DNA of 64,000 nt from Zoogloea oleivorans. GTDB taxonomy: Bacteria; Pseudomonadota; Gammaproteobacteria; Burkholderiales; Rhodocyclaceae. Numbering within the stretch: position 1 is the stretch's first letter; the number at the start of each line of letters is the position of its first letter. Of the stretch, positions 1 to 8,307 are shown piece after piece. Both the position numbers and the translations under genes were made by a program. Under the pieces are notes generated by a model. That model was given only the letters and a program-made list of their open reading frames with translations. It was not told where the DNA came from and searched no databases. The DNA lies in the NCBI RefSeq assembly GCF_008107625.1, contig NZ_SDKK01000005.1, positions 44,324 to 108,323 of the forward strand, written 5' to 3'.

Positions 1-557
1 CGCCGGCCGTCCCGCGAGGCCCACGCGCCGTGCTGGCTGGCCGGGCTGCCGCCGGTGTCGAGGGTGCCGATCATCTCCATCATTTCGCCGGTGGGGTCAT
101 GGCCGAGGAGGCCCTTGAGCATCATGCCGGCCGGCGAGGCGAGCAGGTCGATACTGGCTTCCACGGCCGTGCGCAGGCCGGCGCTGGAGAAGCGTTCCGG
201 GCTGACGGCGGGGCTCAGCAGATAGCGGTTGGAAAACAGGATTTCCCGGTCGCGGGCGAGGACTGCGGCGTCACCGTTGCGTATCGAGATGAACAGGCCG
301 CCGTCTTCGAGGCGCTTGGCCAGCGCCCGGGACAGATCGGCCCGCTCGCTTGGCGTGCCGCCTTCGATGCCGACCAGCAGCAGGCGCGACAGTACGCCTT
401 CGGTGAGCTGTTCCACCAGCAGTTGCTGGGCCGGGGTGGGGTTGCGTGGCAGGAAGGCCGACATGTCGGCGCTGTAGTGGGCACGCAGGGCCAGGGTGGC
501 GCAGAGGGCCAGGCCGAGCAGCCACAGCAGGACGGGGCGGGCGAGGCGCAGTTTCAT
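1..557 (-). CDS. MMPL/RND-family predicted exporter, N-terminal part (cut by window edge)
   Basis: The reverse strand reads a membrane-anchored protein from the ATG at 557 to the window edge, about 185 residues. It starts with a hydrophobic segment (residues 8-24, LLWLLGLALCATLAL) and continues into a soluble region with SADMSAFLPRNPTPAQQ, which resembles the first periplasmic domain of MMPL-type exporters found in aryl-polyene clusters. Its ATG overlaps the stop of the preceding LolA-like gene (ATGA), so it is the distal part of the same operon. By family, the role would be moving a lipid-like product across or out of the inner membrane. Later transmembrane segments lie outside the window, so the family call rests on the N terminus and context. 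Confidence 0.75.
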   Translation of the reverse strand, partial: MKLRLARPVLLWLLGLALCATLALRAHYSADMSAFLPRNPTPAQQLLVEQLTEGVLSRLLLVGIEGGTPSERADLSRALAKRLEDGGLFISIRNGDAAVLARDREILFSNRYLLSPAVSPERFSSAGLRTAVEASIDLLASPAGMMLKGLLGHDPTGEMMEMIGTLDTGGSPASQHGAWASRDGR

Positions 558-1129
558 CGGTGTTCCGCCACCGGGTTGATGCTCATCACGGCGCGGTCGC
601 CGTCGGCTTGCAGGTATTCGACGCTGCGGACCTGCTCGCGGTTGCCGCCGATGGTGATGCGGGTGACCAGTTCGGCGATGCGCGGGTTGCTCGGCGACAG
701 GTTGAGGGTCCAGTTGTCACGGTTGCCGGACAGGTGCAGCGCGTAGTTGCGTTCGAGGGCCTGGCGGTTGCCGGACAGGGTGCCGCGGATGCTGTCCACG
801 AAGGCCAGGATCTCGGGTTGGTCGGTCAGGCGCAGGGTGAACTTCTGCTTGCCCCGTTCCAGGGTGATGGCGTCCTTGTCGAGCAGAAGGCGTTCCGGGC
901 GCGGCAGCAGGGTGCGTTTTTCAAGGTAGTCGGGCGCGGTGTAGCGCATTTCACCGGAGGAGATGACCGGCTTGTCGAGCAGGGCGATGTATTTTTTCTC
1001 GGTGAACAGGGCCTGCCCGCCCCGGTTGCGGGCCAGTTCGGTCATGAGCTGGGCGACGTCCCAGGCGGCCAGGGCCGGTGTGGTGGCGAGGGCCAGGACC
1101 AGGGTGGCGAGGAGGCGGCGTGGTGTCAT
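554..1129 (-). CDS. LolA-like periplasmic lipid carrier protein
   Basis: This is a 191-residue protein with a cleavable signal peptide (LLATLVLALATTPALA, then AWDVAQLM). The mature part has the LolA-like pattern: a start about hydrolysing or unloading partners (FTEKKYIALLDKPVISSGEMRY) followed by a beta-rich half-barrel and a C-terminal LSPSNPRIAELVTRI segment. LolA-fold proteins carry acyl chains through the periplasm, and versions of this length occur in aryl-polyene-type clusters next to an MMPL exporter, as here. The ATG overlaps the stop of the acyltransferase gene by four bases (1126-1129). The substrate is presumably the operon's lipid product rather than lipoproteins; that is inference. 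Confidence 0.8.
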   Translation of the reverse strand: MTPRRLLATLVLALATTPALAAWDVAQLMTELARNRGGQALFTEKKYIALLDKPVISSGEMRYTAPDYLEKRTLLPRPERLLLDKDAITLERGKQKFTLRLTDQPEILAFVDSIRGTLSGNRQALERNYALHLSGNRDNWTLNLSPSNPRIAELVTRITIGGNREQVRSVEYLQADGDRAVMSINPVAEHR

Positions 1130-2076
1130 GAGTGGTGTTTGTCCGGGCGGGCGGCAGGGGCGCGCCAGAAGTCGAAGAAGTTGAACCAGTTATAGGGGGC
1201 GTCGCGGCAGTTGTCTTCCAGTACGGCGGCGTAGGCGAGCTGGGCGGCGTCAATGGCGGCGGCCCGCTCCTTGCGCTCCACCGGGCTGAAGTCGGCGATG
1301 GGGGTGAAACGGATGCGGTAGCGGTTTTCGCCGAGATAGATGCCGCTCATGAACAGCACTGGCCGGCGCAGCATGGCGGCGAGGCGGAAGGGGCCGTTGG
1401 GAAAGGGGGCCGGGTCGCCGAGAAAGGGGATGCTGCGGGTGCCTTCGCCGCTCGGACTGCGGTCGGCCAGCACGCCGATGAGGTGGCCGGCGTCGAGGCG
1501 GTCGCGCAGGCGCAGCATGGAGTCCAGTTGCCCGAGGGGAAGGATGTCGCGGGTGGCGGCGGGGTTGATGGCGGCGAGAACACTGTTGATCTTGCGGGCG
1601 TTTTCCTCGTGCATGAGCATGCATACGGGGCGCTCGGTGTGATGGCGGCCGGCGGCCCGCAGCACTTCGAAGCTGCCCAGGTGGGCGCCGAAGAGCAATA
1701 GCCCGCGTCCGTCGGCGAGGGCGGCATCGACGAGTTCGGCACCGACGATGTCAAGGTCGAAAAGATCGAAGCGCCCGTTGAGAAAGTAGATCCGGTCGTG
1801 GATGGTGGTGGCGAAGGCCAGCACGTGGCGGTAGCGCTCGGCCAGCGTCGGGCGCCGGCCGAGGATGCGCTGCAGGTAGCTGCGGGAGGCGCGGCCAGCG
1901 GCCGGGGCGAACAGCACGAAGTAGCTTGCGATGCCGTGGAGCACCACCCGGCTGAGGCGGCGCCCCAGGGTCAGGGACAGCCACACCATGAGCCGCATGA
2001 CGCCGAGGGAACTGCGTTCGGTCTGGTTGGCCCATGTGGCACCGGCGGCCGGCGGGATATCCGCCGGCGTGCTCAC
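1126..2076 (-). CDS. LpxL/HtrB-like lysophospholipid acyltransferase family protein
   Basis: A 316-residue protein of the LPLAT superfamily, close in pattern to lauroyl/myristoyl acyltransferases. The catalytic HX4E motif is seen in LLFGAHLGSFEVL, followed by conserved blocks GVLADRSPSGEGTRSIPFLG and the PFRLAAMLRRPVLFM region. A basic, hydrophobic N-terminal segment (LGRRLSRVVLHGIASYFVLF) would anchor it to the inner membrane. It starts with GTG at 2076, overlapping the stop of the dehydratase gene (GTGA). In an aryl-polyene-like operon such an enzyme would move the finished acyl chain from carrier protein to a lipid or sugar anchor. The acceptor cannot be read from the sequence. Confidence 0.87.
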   Translation of the reverse strand: MSTPADIPPAAGATWANQTERSSLGVMRLMVWLSLTLGRRLSRVVLHGIASYFVLFAPAAGRASRSYLQRILGRRPTLAERYRHVLAFATTIHDRIYFLNGRFDLFDLDIVGAELVDAALADGRGLLLFGAHLGSFEVLRAAGRHHTERPVCMLMHEENARKINSVLAAINPAATRDILPLGQLDSMLRLRDRLDAGHLIGVLADRSPSGEGTRSIPFLGDPAPFPNGPFRLAAMLRRPVLFMSGIYLGENRYRIRFTPIADFSPVERKERAAAIDAAQLAYAAVLEDNCRDAPYNWFNFFDFWRAPAARPDKHHS

Positions 2077-2375
2077 GAGCTGGCTCCGAGGGTGAAACTG
2101 CCCGAGGCGACGATGCGCTCACCGGCAAGGATGTCGAAGCGCAGGGCGCTGGCAGTGGCGGGCGGGTAGCGGAACAGCAGGTGGGTGCCGGGGGCCACCG
2201 GGTGGAAGAACTTGGCGTTGCCCAGCCCGCGAATGGCAAGGTCGGCTTTCAGGGCGCTGGCGGCGAGACGCATGGCCTGGTCTACCAGCACGACGCCGGG
2301 CAGGATCGGGCGGCCCGGGAAGTGGCCGGCAAAGGCCGGGTGCGCGGCGGGAACAGTCCAGCGGATTTCCGTCAT
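2073..2375 (-). CDS. Hotdog-fold 3-hydroxyacyl-ACP dehydratase-like protein (ApeI/FabZ type)
   Basis: A short 100-residue protein beginning MTEIRWTVPAAHPAFAGHFP. It holds the FabZ/FabA signature HPAFAGHFPGRPILPGVV near residues 11-28, typical of single hotdog domains that dehydrate 3-hydroxyacyl-ACP intermediates, and ends with a strand-rich part (LRFDILAGERIVASGSFTLG). The ATG at 2375 was chosen because it overlaps the stop of the ligase gene (ATGA), as at every neighbouring junction; a much longer in-frame reading extends upstream but lies inside the ligase gene. It would provide the dehydration step for polyene or unsaturated chain building with the operon's ketosynthase. The ketoreductase partner is not in the window. 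Confidence 0.85.
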   Translation of the reverse strand: MTEIRWTVPAAHPAFAGHFPGRPILPGVVLVDQAMRLAASALKADLAIRGLGNAKFFHPVAPGTHLLFRYPPATASALRFDILAGERIVASGSFTLGASS

Positions 2376-3709
2376 TCGCCGGCCTTGTCCTTGCGCGGCA
2401 GCAGGGCCAGCAGGCTGGCCCGCGGCAGCTTGCTGGCGGCGTTGCGGGGCAGCGTGTCGGTGAAGATCAGCGGGCGCGGCAGGAACACCGGGTCGATGCG
2501 CGTGCGCAGGGCGTTCAGCAGGCTTCTGGCCGTGTGGTCGGGGGCGACGACGCAGGCGCACAGGCGGGTGACGTGGTCGTCGGGTTCTTCGTCAGGCATG
2601 AAGAACACGCCGTCACGGACGCCGGGCAGGCCGGCGAGCTGCTGGTTCAACCAGGCCAGGGAGGTGCGTTTGCCGGCGATGTTGACCAGGTCGGCGTTGC
2701 GTCCGTGGAGCAGGAAGTGGCGTTCGTCGGTGAGTTCGACGACGTCGTTGATCGGGACGATGCCTTCCACATGCCCGCCGCTGGCCACATGTCCATCGCC
2801 CGCAGGGCTCAGGCGGACTTCGCCGAGAAGATGCCAGGCGCGGGTGGCGGTGGAACGCCGGCTGGCCAGCTGGCCGGTTTCGGTGCAGCCGTAGATTTCG
2901 TGGAGCGGTGCGCCGAGGGTGCTTTCGGCGCGGGCGGCGAGTTCTTCCGAGAGGGGCGCGGTGGCGGACAGGATGAAGTCCATGGGCGGCACTTCAACCC
3001 CCGCGTCGAGCAGCGTGCGCAGGTGGAAGGGGGTGGTGACGAGGGCGCGGGGCGGCGGCACTGCGGCCAGCGCGACGGTGATGTCGGCCGGGTAGAAGGG
3101 GCGTCCCGACCAGGCTGCCGCGCCGCCGTGGAGGCTGATCAGTACGGTCGATTCGAAGCCGTACATGTGCTGCGGCGGGACGGTGCCGACGAGGGCGTGG
3201 CCGCGGGCGCCGAGGCGTTCGGCTTCGGACAGGGCGTTGGTGACGAGGGCGCCCCAGGTCTTGTGGTGGGTCAGCGGAATGCCGGTGGAGCCGGAGGTGT
3301 AGACGTGGGCGACGACCTGGTCGACGGGGATCTCGGGGACCGGCAGATTGCGGCCGGTCAGCGGCAGCGGTGGGGGGAAGGCCAGGCCGGGCAGGGCGAT
3401 GGCGTCGGGATGGCCGTCGTGCAGGCAGAACAGGTCCGGCGTTTCGCTGCGCAGGCGGGTGATGGCTTCCGGTGTGAGCGTGGAGGGCAGCAGGCTGACC
3501 CGCCCGCTGACGATGGCGGCGCCCAGCCCGACCAGGAAGTGGTAGCGGTTCTGGCAGATGTTGAGGATGTGGCCGCCAGCGGGCAGCAGGCCGGCCAGAT
3601 GGCTGACGTCGGCCAGGAAGCGGTCGCGGCTGACCGGGCCGTCGGGCTGCCAGGCGACGACGCTGTCCGGCGTCGGGTGGTCGGTGAGGGGCTGGGTGGA
3701 GAGGCTCAT
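2372..3709 (-). CDS. Acyl-AMP ligase (ANL superfamily, acyl-ACP/CoA synthetase-like)
   Basis: A 445-residue adenylating enzyme, somewhat short for its family. The A3 motif HVYTSGSTGIPLTHHK, the A5-type motif EIYGCTETGQLASRR and the A8-type LHGRNADLVNIAGKRTSL are all readable, followed by a C-terminal subdomain ending PRNAASKLPRASLLALL with the expected catalytic lysine region. It would activate a carboxylic acid starter and load it on one of the two acyl carrier proteins. In aryl-polyene operons the starter is 4-hydroxybenzoate or a coumarate; no ammonia lyase is seen here, so the substrate is open. Start at 3709 is fixed by the ATGA overlap with the membrane-protein gene. Confidence 0.88.
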   Translation of the reverse strand: MSLSTQPLTDHPTPDSVVAWQPDGPVSRDRFLADVSHLAGLLPAGGHILNICQNRYHFLVGLGAAIVSGRVSLLPSTLTPEAITRLRSETPDLFCLHDGHPDAIALPGLAFPPPLPLTGRNLPVPEIPVDQVVAHVYTSGSTGIPLTHHKTWGALVTNALSEAERLGARGHALVGTVPPQHMYGFESTVLISLHGGAAAWSGRPFYPADITVALAAVPPPRALVTTPFHLRTLLDAGVEVPPMDFILSATAPLSEELAARAESTLGAPLHEIYGCTETGQLASRRSTATRAWHLLGEVRLSPAGDGHVASGGHVEGIVPINDVVELTDERHFLLHGRNADLVNIAGKRTSLAWLNQQLAGLPGVRDGVFFMPDEEPDDHVTRLCACVVAPDHTARSLLNALRTRIDPVFLPRPLIFTDTLPRNAASKLPRASLLALLPRKDKAGE

Positions 3710-4365
3710 CGAGGCTGGGCGCTGTTCCGCCGGGTACTGGCCTGATAGGCCCGGATCGAGGCGATGACACCCTGGCGATCTTCCGGGGGCAGGGCCCGGC
3801 GCCGCATGAGGCCTTCGACCAGGAACATCAGGGCCAGTGAGGGCAGGTAGAGGATGTTGGAAAACAGGGACCAGACTGCTGCCGGAGCCAGAAAATAGAG
3901 CAGGATGGAGATGGCCGCACTGGCGAAGAAGAAGAGTGTCCAGGCCTGGGTCACCCGGCGGGTGTAGCGCTGCAGGGTGGGGCTGAGGCTGGGGTGGGAC
4001 ATGGCAGCGAAGGTGGTGCACACCGGGGTTTGCCCGGCTCCCAGGCTGCGTCCGAAGTACAGGCCGAGGGCGATGTTGGTGCTGAGGTACTGGGCCAGGT
4101 AGAGCCAGGTCAGGTTGTCGTGCAGCAGTGGCCACAATTGCAGGGCGAGGCCGACCACCAGCAGCCCGCCCAGTGTCGCCGGGAGCCAGCCGGAGCGCTT
4201 GAACAGGAGGGCCAGGCCAAAGGCCACGGCGGGCAGCAGGGTGACGAGGGCCGCCCACGGGGCTGCGTCGGGAACGGCGCTGACGTAATGGGCGAGGCCG
4301 TCGTAGGCGACGATCAGCCCGCCCGTGAGCAATCCGGCAAGGAGCGGGTGATCATTGCCGCTCAT
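3706..4365 (-). CDS. Integral membrane protein of the aryl-polyene-type operon (COG4648-like)
   Basis: A 219-residue protein with about six hydrophobic segments (for example LLAGLLTGGLIVAYDGLAHY, WAALVTLLPAVAFGLALLF, LPATLGGLLVVGLALQLW and LFFFASAAISILLYFLAP). The soluble piece GRSLGAGQTPVCTTFAAM sits between them. It resembles uncharacterised membrane proteins that recur between the ACP and ligase genes of aryl-polyene and related FAS II clusters, sometimes labelled COG4648. The ATG at 4365 overlaps the ACP stop (ATGA). A role as membrane scaffold for the soluble enzymes is a guess; no catalytic motif was recognised. Confidence 0.78.
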   Translation of the reverse strand: MSGNDHPLLAGLLTGGLIVAYDGLAHYVSAVPDAAPWAALVTLLPAVAFGLALLFKRSGWLPATLGGLLVVGLALQLWPLLHDNLTWLYLAQYLSTNIALGLYFGRSLGAGQTPVCTTFAAMSHPSLSPTLQRYTRRVTQAWTLFFFASAAISILLYFLAPAAVWSLFSNILYLPSLALMFLVEGLMRRRALPPEDRQGVIASIRAYQASTRRNSAQPR

Positions 4366-4652
4366 GCGGCCTTTTGGCTGGCGATGTAGTTGGTGAGGCT
4401 GCGCAAGGAGCTGAAGATGCTGGTGTTGTCTTCGCTGTCGGCGCGCAACTGGATGCCGTAGCGCTTGGAAATGACCAGGGCGATTTCCAGAATGTCGATG
4501 GAGTCGAGTCCGAGGCCTTCGCCAAAAAGCGAGGCGTCGGGTTCGATCTCGGCGGGCGACATCTCCAGGTTGAGGGCGCTCACGATGATCTCGGCAACTT
4601 CTGCCAGGGACGGGGTGGTGTCCGGAGTGGTATCGGGGGGCGTCGTGGTCAT
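4362..4652 (-). CDS. Acyl carrier protein
   Basis: A 96-residue acyl carrier protein. The phosphopantetheine attachment site is the serine in GLGLDSIDILEIAL (Ser51), and the helix pattern before and after it fits the family. The first 14 residues are rich in Thr and Pro (MTTTPPDTTPDTTP), an unusual flexible extension. It lies 38 bases after the ketosynthase gene and overlaps the membrane-protein gene by four bases. Together with the second carrier protein upstream it forms the ACP pair expected in aryl-polyene-like clusters. Confidence 0.93.
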   Translation of the reverse strand: MTTTPPDTTPDTTPSLAEVAEIIVSALNLEMSPAEIEPDASLFGEGLGLDSIDILEIALVISKRYGIQLRADSEDNTSIFSSLRSLTNYIASQKAA

Positions 4653-4690
4653 TGGGGTGTTCGAAAACAGGAAACGGGCGTGAAGGAGTC

Positions 4691-5944
4691 TCAGGCGGCC
4701 TCGGCCTTGCGAAAGGCAAGGACCGCGTTGCAGCCACCGAAGGCGAAGGAGTTGGACAGGGCGACCCGGGCGCCGGTGTTGCGCAGGGGGGCGCCGACGA
4801 TGTGGCGGACGCCCTCGCAACTGGCATCGATGGTGTCCAGGTTGGCGGTCGGGGGCAGGGCGTCGTGGTGCAGGGCGAGAACGGTGGTGAGGGCTTCGAT
4901 GGCGCCGGCGGCGCCCATCAGGTGGCCGTGCATCGATTTGGTGGCGCTGACCGGGAGCTGGCTGGCGCGCTCGCCGAACAGGGTGCGCAGGCTGTCGATT
5001 TCGATGGCGTCGCCCTCGATGATGGCGGTGCCGTGGGCGTTGACGTAGTCCACGTCGTCCGGCGTCAGGCCGGCGTCTTCGAGGGCCAGGCGCATGGCCC
5101 GTACCTGGCCGTCGCGGTCGGGACGCACCAGGTGGCTGTGGTCGCTGCAGGTGCCGTAACCGACGAGTTCGGCGAGGATGGTGGCGCCCCGTGTTTCGGC
5201 ATGTTCCCACTCTTCGAGGATCAGGGTGGCGGCACCCTCACCGAGGACCAGACCGCTGCGGTCCGGATGGAAGGGGCGGCATGCTGCGGACGCGCTGTCT
5301 GCGTCGCCGAGGGCGACTACCCGCAGGGCTTCCCAGGCTTTCATGACGGCGTAGGCAAGGGGCACGTCGGAGCCGCCGGTGACCATCAGCTTGGCTTCGC
5401 CGTTGCGGATGCGCTTGTAGCCTTCGCCGATGGCGGCGGCTGCCGAGGCGCAGGCCGCCACGTAGGTCAGGCTGGCGTTGCCGAGGCCGAGCTGGATCGA
5501 GATGTGAGAGGCGGCGGCATTGCTCATGCCGAGCACGACGGACAGCGGGGGCAGGCGGTCGCGCCCGTTTTGCCACATTTCCCGGTAGCCGCGCTCCCAC
5601 GTGCTGGTACTCCCCAGGGCCGAGCCCCAGGATACGCCGTAGTCGGGGTTGCCGACCCGCTGGCTGCGCTCGAAGCCAGCGTCCTTCCAGGCGTCAAAGC
5701 ACGAGGCCAGGGCCATCTGGACAGAGCGGTCGGTGCTGCTGGCAAGCGTTCGGCCAAGTGCGGCGTCGGCATTGAAGGCGGTGCAGTGGATGGCGGGCTG
5801 GGTAACCGGCTTGGGGGGCTCATCGGCAGTGAACAGGCGTACGAAGGATTCGCCTTCGAGGAGGCGCCCGAAGAAATGCCGGGAGTCCTGGCCTGCCGGG
5901 CTGACGACCCCCAGACCCGTCACGGCGACGCGATGGCCGGTCAT
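4691..5944 (-). CDS. Beta-ketoacyl-ACP synthase II-like (FabF type)
   Basis: A 417-residue condensing enzyme starting MTGHRVAVTGLGVVSPAGQD. The catalytic triad is complete: Cys in TYVAACASAAAAIG, His in YVNAHGTAIIEGD, and His in SATKSMHGHLMGAAGAI; the C-terminal glycine-rich NSFAFGGCNAVL motif is also present. It would extend acyl chains on the operon's carrier proteins by decarboxylative condensation. The start at 5944 lies four bases after the stop of the first ACP gene. A complete active site argues against a chain-length-factor subunit; such a partner, common in aryl-polyene operons, is not seen in this window. Confidence 0.94.
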   Translation of the reverse strand: MTGHRVAVTGLGVVSPAGQDSRHFFGRLLEGESFVRLFTADEPPKPVTQPAIHCTAFNADAALGRTLASSTDRSVQMALASCFDAWKDAGFERSQRVGNPDYGVSWGSALGSTSTWERGYREMWQNGRDRLPPLSVVLGMSNAAASHISIQLGLGNASLTYVAACASAAAAIGEGYKRIRNGEAKLMVTGGSDVPLAYAVMKAWEALRVVALGDADSASAACRPFHPDRSGLVLGEGAATLILEEWEHAETRGATILAELVGYGTCSDHSHLVRPDRDGQVRAMRLALEDAGLTPDDVDYVNAHGTAIIEGDAIEIDSLRTLFGERASQLPVSATKSMHGHLMGAAGAIEALTTVLALHHDALPPTANLDTIDASCEGVRHIVGAPLRNTGARVALSNSFAFGGCNAVLAFRKAEAA

Positions 5945-5948
5945 GCGT

Positions 5949-6200
5949 TCAGGTTTGCTCGGTTTTTTTGGATTCGGCGATGAACTCTTCGACGATGACC
6001 ACCAGTTCGCCGATGTTTTTGGGTGCCGGCGTGTCGCGCTCGAAGGTGACATGGAACTTGTCTTCGCATTCGAAGATCAGCTCAACGAGCATCAGCGAGT
6101 CGATTTGGAGTTCTGCCAGGGTCGTCTCCGGCTGGATCGTCGCAGGATCAATTTCAAGACGATCATGGAGAAAATCGCGGATGACGGTCAGGATGTCCAT
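5949..6200 (-). CDS. Acyl carrier protein, first gene seen in the aryl-polyene-like operon
   Basis: An 83-residue carrier protein (MDILTVIRDFLHDRLEIDPA) with the attachment serine in LAELQIDSLMLVELIFECED (Ser39 region) and the acidic helix II expected for partner recognition. It is the most upstream gene of the minus-strand operon: about 150 bases separate it from the next gene on that strand (the DUF4105 gene ends at 6349). That spacer is locally AT-richer (around 6250-6285) and probably contains the promoter, although no clear -35/-10 pair was identified. Confidence 0.92.
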   Translation of the reverse strand: MDILTVIRDFLHDRLEIDPATIQPETTLAELQIDSLMLVELIFECEDKFHVTFERDTPAPKNIGELVVIVEEFIAESKKTEQT

Positions 6201-6348
6201 GGCAAACAGGGGGAAATCTTCTGGTTACGGGGTTCTCGCACCTTTTATGGCAGCTGGCCGAGAATAATCGGTCCAATTTTAACATGAGGGCACCTCGAAA
6301 ACCTCGCCGCGACCGAAGGGCTCCGGCAGAACCGTGGTGGCGTGGCGT

Positions 6349-8241
6349 TCAGAAGTAGTGCTGCCAGCCCACTGATAGCCGGCGTTCCTGCTGTTCGGCG
6401 GAGGGCAGTTCGATCCGTGTCCATTCGTAGCCGGCGACGAAGTTGTCCCGTGGGCCGAGGCGTGTGCGCAGGTTGGCGCGGGCGGCGCTGCGGTCGAGGC
6501 GGTTTTCGACGAACCACTGGCGGCTGGCTTCCAGTTGCAGTCGACTGCGGCCACCCACGTCCCACAGGAGGCCGGCCAGCGGGCCGCTGCCGATGGACCA
6601 CCCGGCCTTGATGTCGCCGTGGCTGAGGACCTGGTTTTCGAGGAACACGTAGCCGAGCAGGCCGGACCATTCCCAGGCTGCGCCGGGGCCGCCGGCGACC
6701 ATCGGGCTGGCCGCCCGGTCGGCGCCGAGGGCCCGTTCCCAGCCGAAGCGGACTTTCCACGAGAGGGGCTGGGTCCAGCTGCGGCGGGGGGCGACGGAGA
6801 CGATGTCGACGGGCAGGAAGCGCTCGAGCTGCCAGCCGTGGCCTTCCCGCCAGTTGGCGCCGATGTCGAGAAAGCGGATCTGGGCGCCGCGGGCGTAACC
6901 GGTTTCCGGGTCAAGGAGATCGTGGTAGGCGGGGCGCAGGTCGAGGAACAGGGCGGATGCGCCGCCCAGGTGGCCGGTGGCGAGGCCGAAGCGGCCCGAG
7001 GCGTGGCCGGCTTCCGGGCGCGGCGGCACCGGTACGCTGCCGGTGTTGATGGCGGGCAGCTGGCTGCGGGTGGTCTGAATGGCTTTCAGGCGGGCCAGGG
7101 CGTCGTCCTGCTCAAGCTTGCCGGCGTGGCCGCGGAAGGACACCAGCCGGTCGGCAAATTCCAGTTGTTCGATGGCGGCAGTGCTGCTGCCCAGGCTGGC
7201 CGGGGGGCTGTGCCCGTCGGCCACGGTGATGGCTGCGTCCATCTGTGCGTTAGCGAGCCGGCTGGCCCGATGGGCGAGTTCGGTGCCCGCCGAGGGGCGG
7301 AAGGTGACGTCGCTGACCAGGCCGGGTACGCCGACCAGGCCTTTCACCGTATCGACGGGAATGGCGGTCCAGCGGAATTGCTGCGATACCCGCAGGCCCG
7401 GCCGGGCCACGTCGAGCAGGCGCAGGATCATGTAGGAGCAGTTTTCGTCGAAGAACCAGTAGTCGAAGCGGGTGGCGCCGATTTCCCAGGCGTGGCGCAG
7501 CAGCTGGCGGGTTTCATCGGTGCCGAGGTTGAGTCGGTATTCCCACACGTCGCGGCTTTCCATGTCGCTGTATTCACGCACCTTGGCGTAGTAGGGCGAG
7601 CTGGACAGGGTGCCGGGGTAGAGGCCGGTAAGGCCCTTGAGGGCGAAGCTGAAGCCGTCGGTGGCGTCGGCCTTGGCGGCGTAGTTGATGGTGTAGGCGA
7701 GGAGCCGGGTGGACTCGGTCTGGCCGACGGCGTCGATGCGCAGCAGGGTGTGGCCGAACATCGAGGCCGGGCTGTTCACGTAGGCCGACGGGAAGACCAG
7801 CGTGACGCCCGCCGGGTTGATTGCCTTCATCCACGCGTCGAGGCGCGGGCAGGGCTGCTCGGGGAAACGGGCCGGTTCAATGGCCAGGCGGCGCTTCAGC
7901 CAGTGGTAGCGGGCCGGGAAGCGGCACTGGGGGTGCTCGTCGGGTGTGTCGGGGCGGGCCGGTGCGAACAGGCGGGCGAGGGTGGCGTCGAGTTCGGCTG
8001 CCGGATTGGTGGCGCCATTCGGGGCGTTGAAGAAACCGGCGTCGTCGGCCAGGCTGCGCAGGCGGCCGGTGACAGGGTAGGGCTCGTACTGCAGCAGGTC
8101 GCTCCAGGCGGGGTCGTCGGCGAGGTGGCTGGCACGGGCGCTGGCCTGCAGTGTGCTCAGGTAGTCCGGTGTGTCGGCTTGGGCAGGGGCTGCGATGAAC
8201 GCGAGCCACAGGGAGGCGCCGAGGGCGAGCAGTGTTTTCAT
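6349..8241 (-). CDS. DUF4105 (Lnb N-terminal-like) exported protein
   Basis: A 630-residue exported protein. The signal peptide is MKTLLALGASLWLAFIAAPAQA. Residues about 100-300 match the DUF4105/Lnb N-terminal periplasmic domain: FPSAYVNSPASMFGHTLLRI, with the conserved Asn, Ser and His of this papain-like fold, and later FDYWFFDENCSYMILRLLD with a conserved Cys. The C-terminal 200 residues alternate short strands and end with an aromatic residue (LSVGWQHYF), as in an outer-membrane beta-barrel. In Lactobacillales-type Lnb proteins this fold processes lipoprotein acyl chains; whether this relative does so is unknown. The DUF3015 gene lies just upstream, separated by a terminator. Confidence 0.88.
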   Translation of the reverse strand: MKTLLALGASLWLAFIAAPAQADTPDYLSTLQASARASHLADDPAWSDLLQYEPYPVTGRLRSLADDAGFFNAPNGATNPAAELDATLARLFAPARPDTPDEHPQCRFPARYHWLKRRLAIEPARFPEQPCPRLDAWMKAINPAGVTLVFPSAYVNSPASMFGHTLLRIDAVGQTESTRLLAYTINYAAKADATDGFSFALKGLTGLYPGTLSSSPYYAKVREYSDMESRDVWEYRLNLGTDETRQLLRHAWEIGATRFDYWFFDENCSYMILRLLDVARPGLRVSQQFRWTAIPVDTVKGLVGVPGLVSDVTFRPSAGTELAHRASRLANAQMDAAITVADGHSPPASLGSSTAAIEQLEFADRLVSFRGHAGKLEQDDALARLKAIQTTRSQLPAINTGSVPVPPRPEAGHASGRFGLATGHLGGASALFLDLRPAYHDLLDPETGYARGAQIRFLDIGANWREGHGWQLERFLPVDIVSVAPRRSWTQPLSWKVRFGWERALGADRAASPMVAGGPGAAWEWSGLLGYVFLENQVLSHGDIKAGWSIGSGPLAGLLWDVGGRSRLQLEASRQWFVENRLDRSAARANLRTRLGPRDNFVAGYEWTRIELPSAEQQERRLSVGWQHYF

Positions 8242-8262
8242 GCTGGGGCGGCGGCGGACAAG

Positions 8263-8290
8263 AAAAAGCCCTGTGCGGGCACAGGGCTTT
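8263..8290 (-). terminator. Rho-independent terminator after the DUF3015 gene
   Basis: Read on the minus strand, an 11-base stem (AAGCCCTGTGC pairing with GCACAGGGCTT) with a loop of two or so bases is followed by a run of five T. It lies between the end of the DUF3015 gene (8308) and the start of the DUF4105 gene (8241), so DUF3015 transcripts should mostly end here and only readthrough would enter the DUF4105 gene. Confidence 0.85.
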
Positions 8291-8307
8291 GTGGGGCTGA
8301 AGCAGGC

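Noticed and set aside
2534-3745. A 403-codon plus-strand frame opposite the acyl-AMP ligase.
   Set aside because: Low-complexity Gly/Ala/Gln/Asp-rich translation without motifs; the minus strand encodes the ligase with all ANL motifs.
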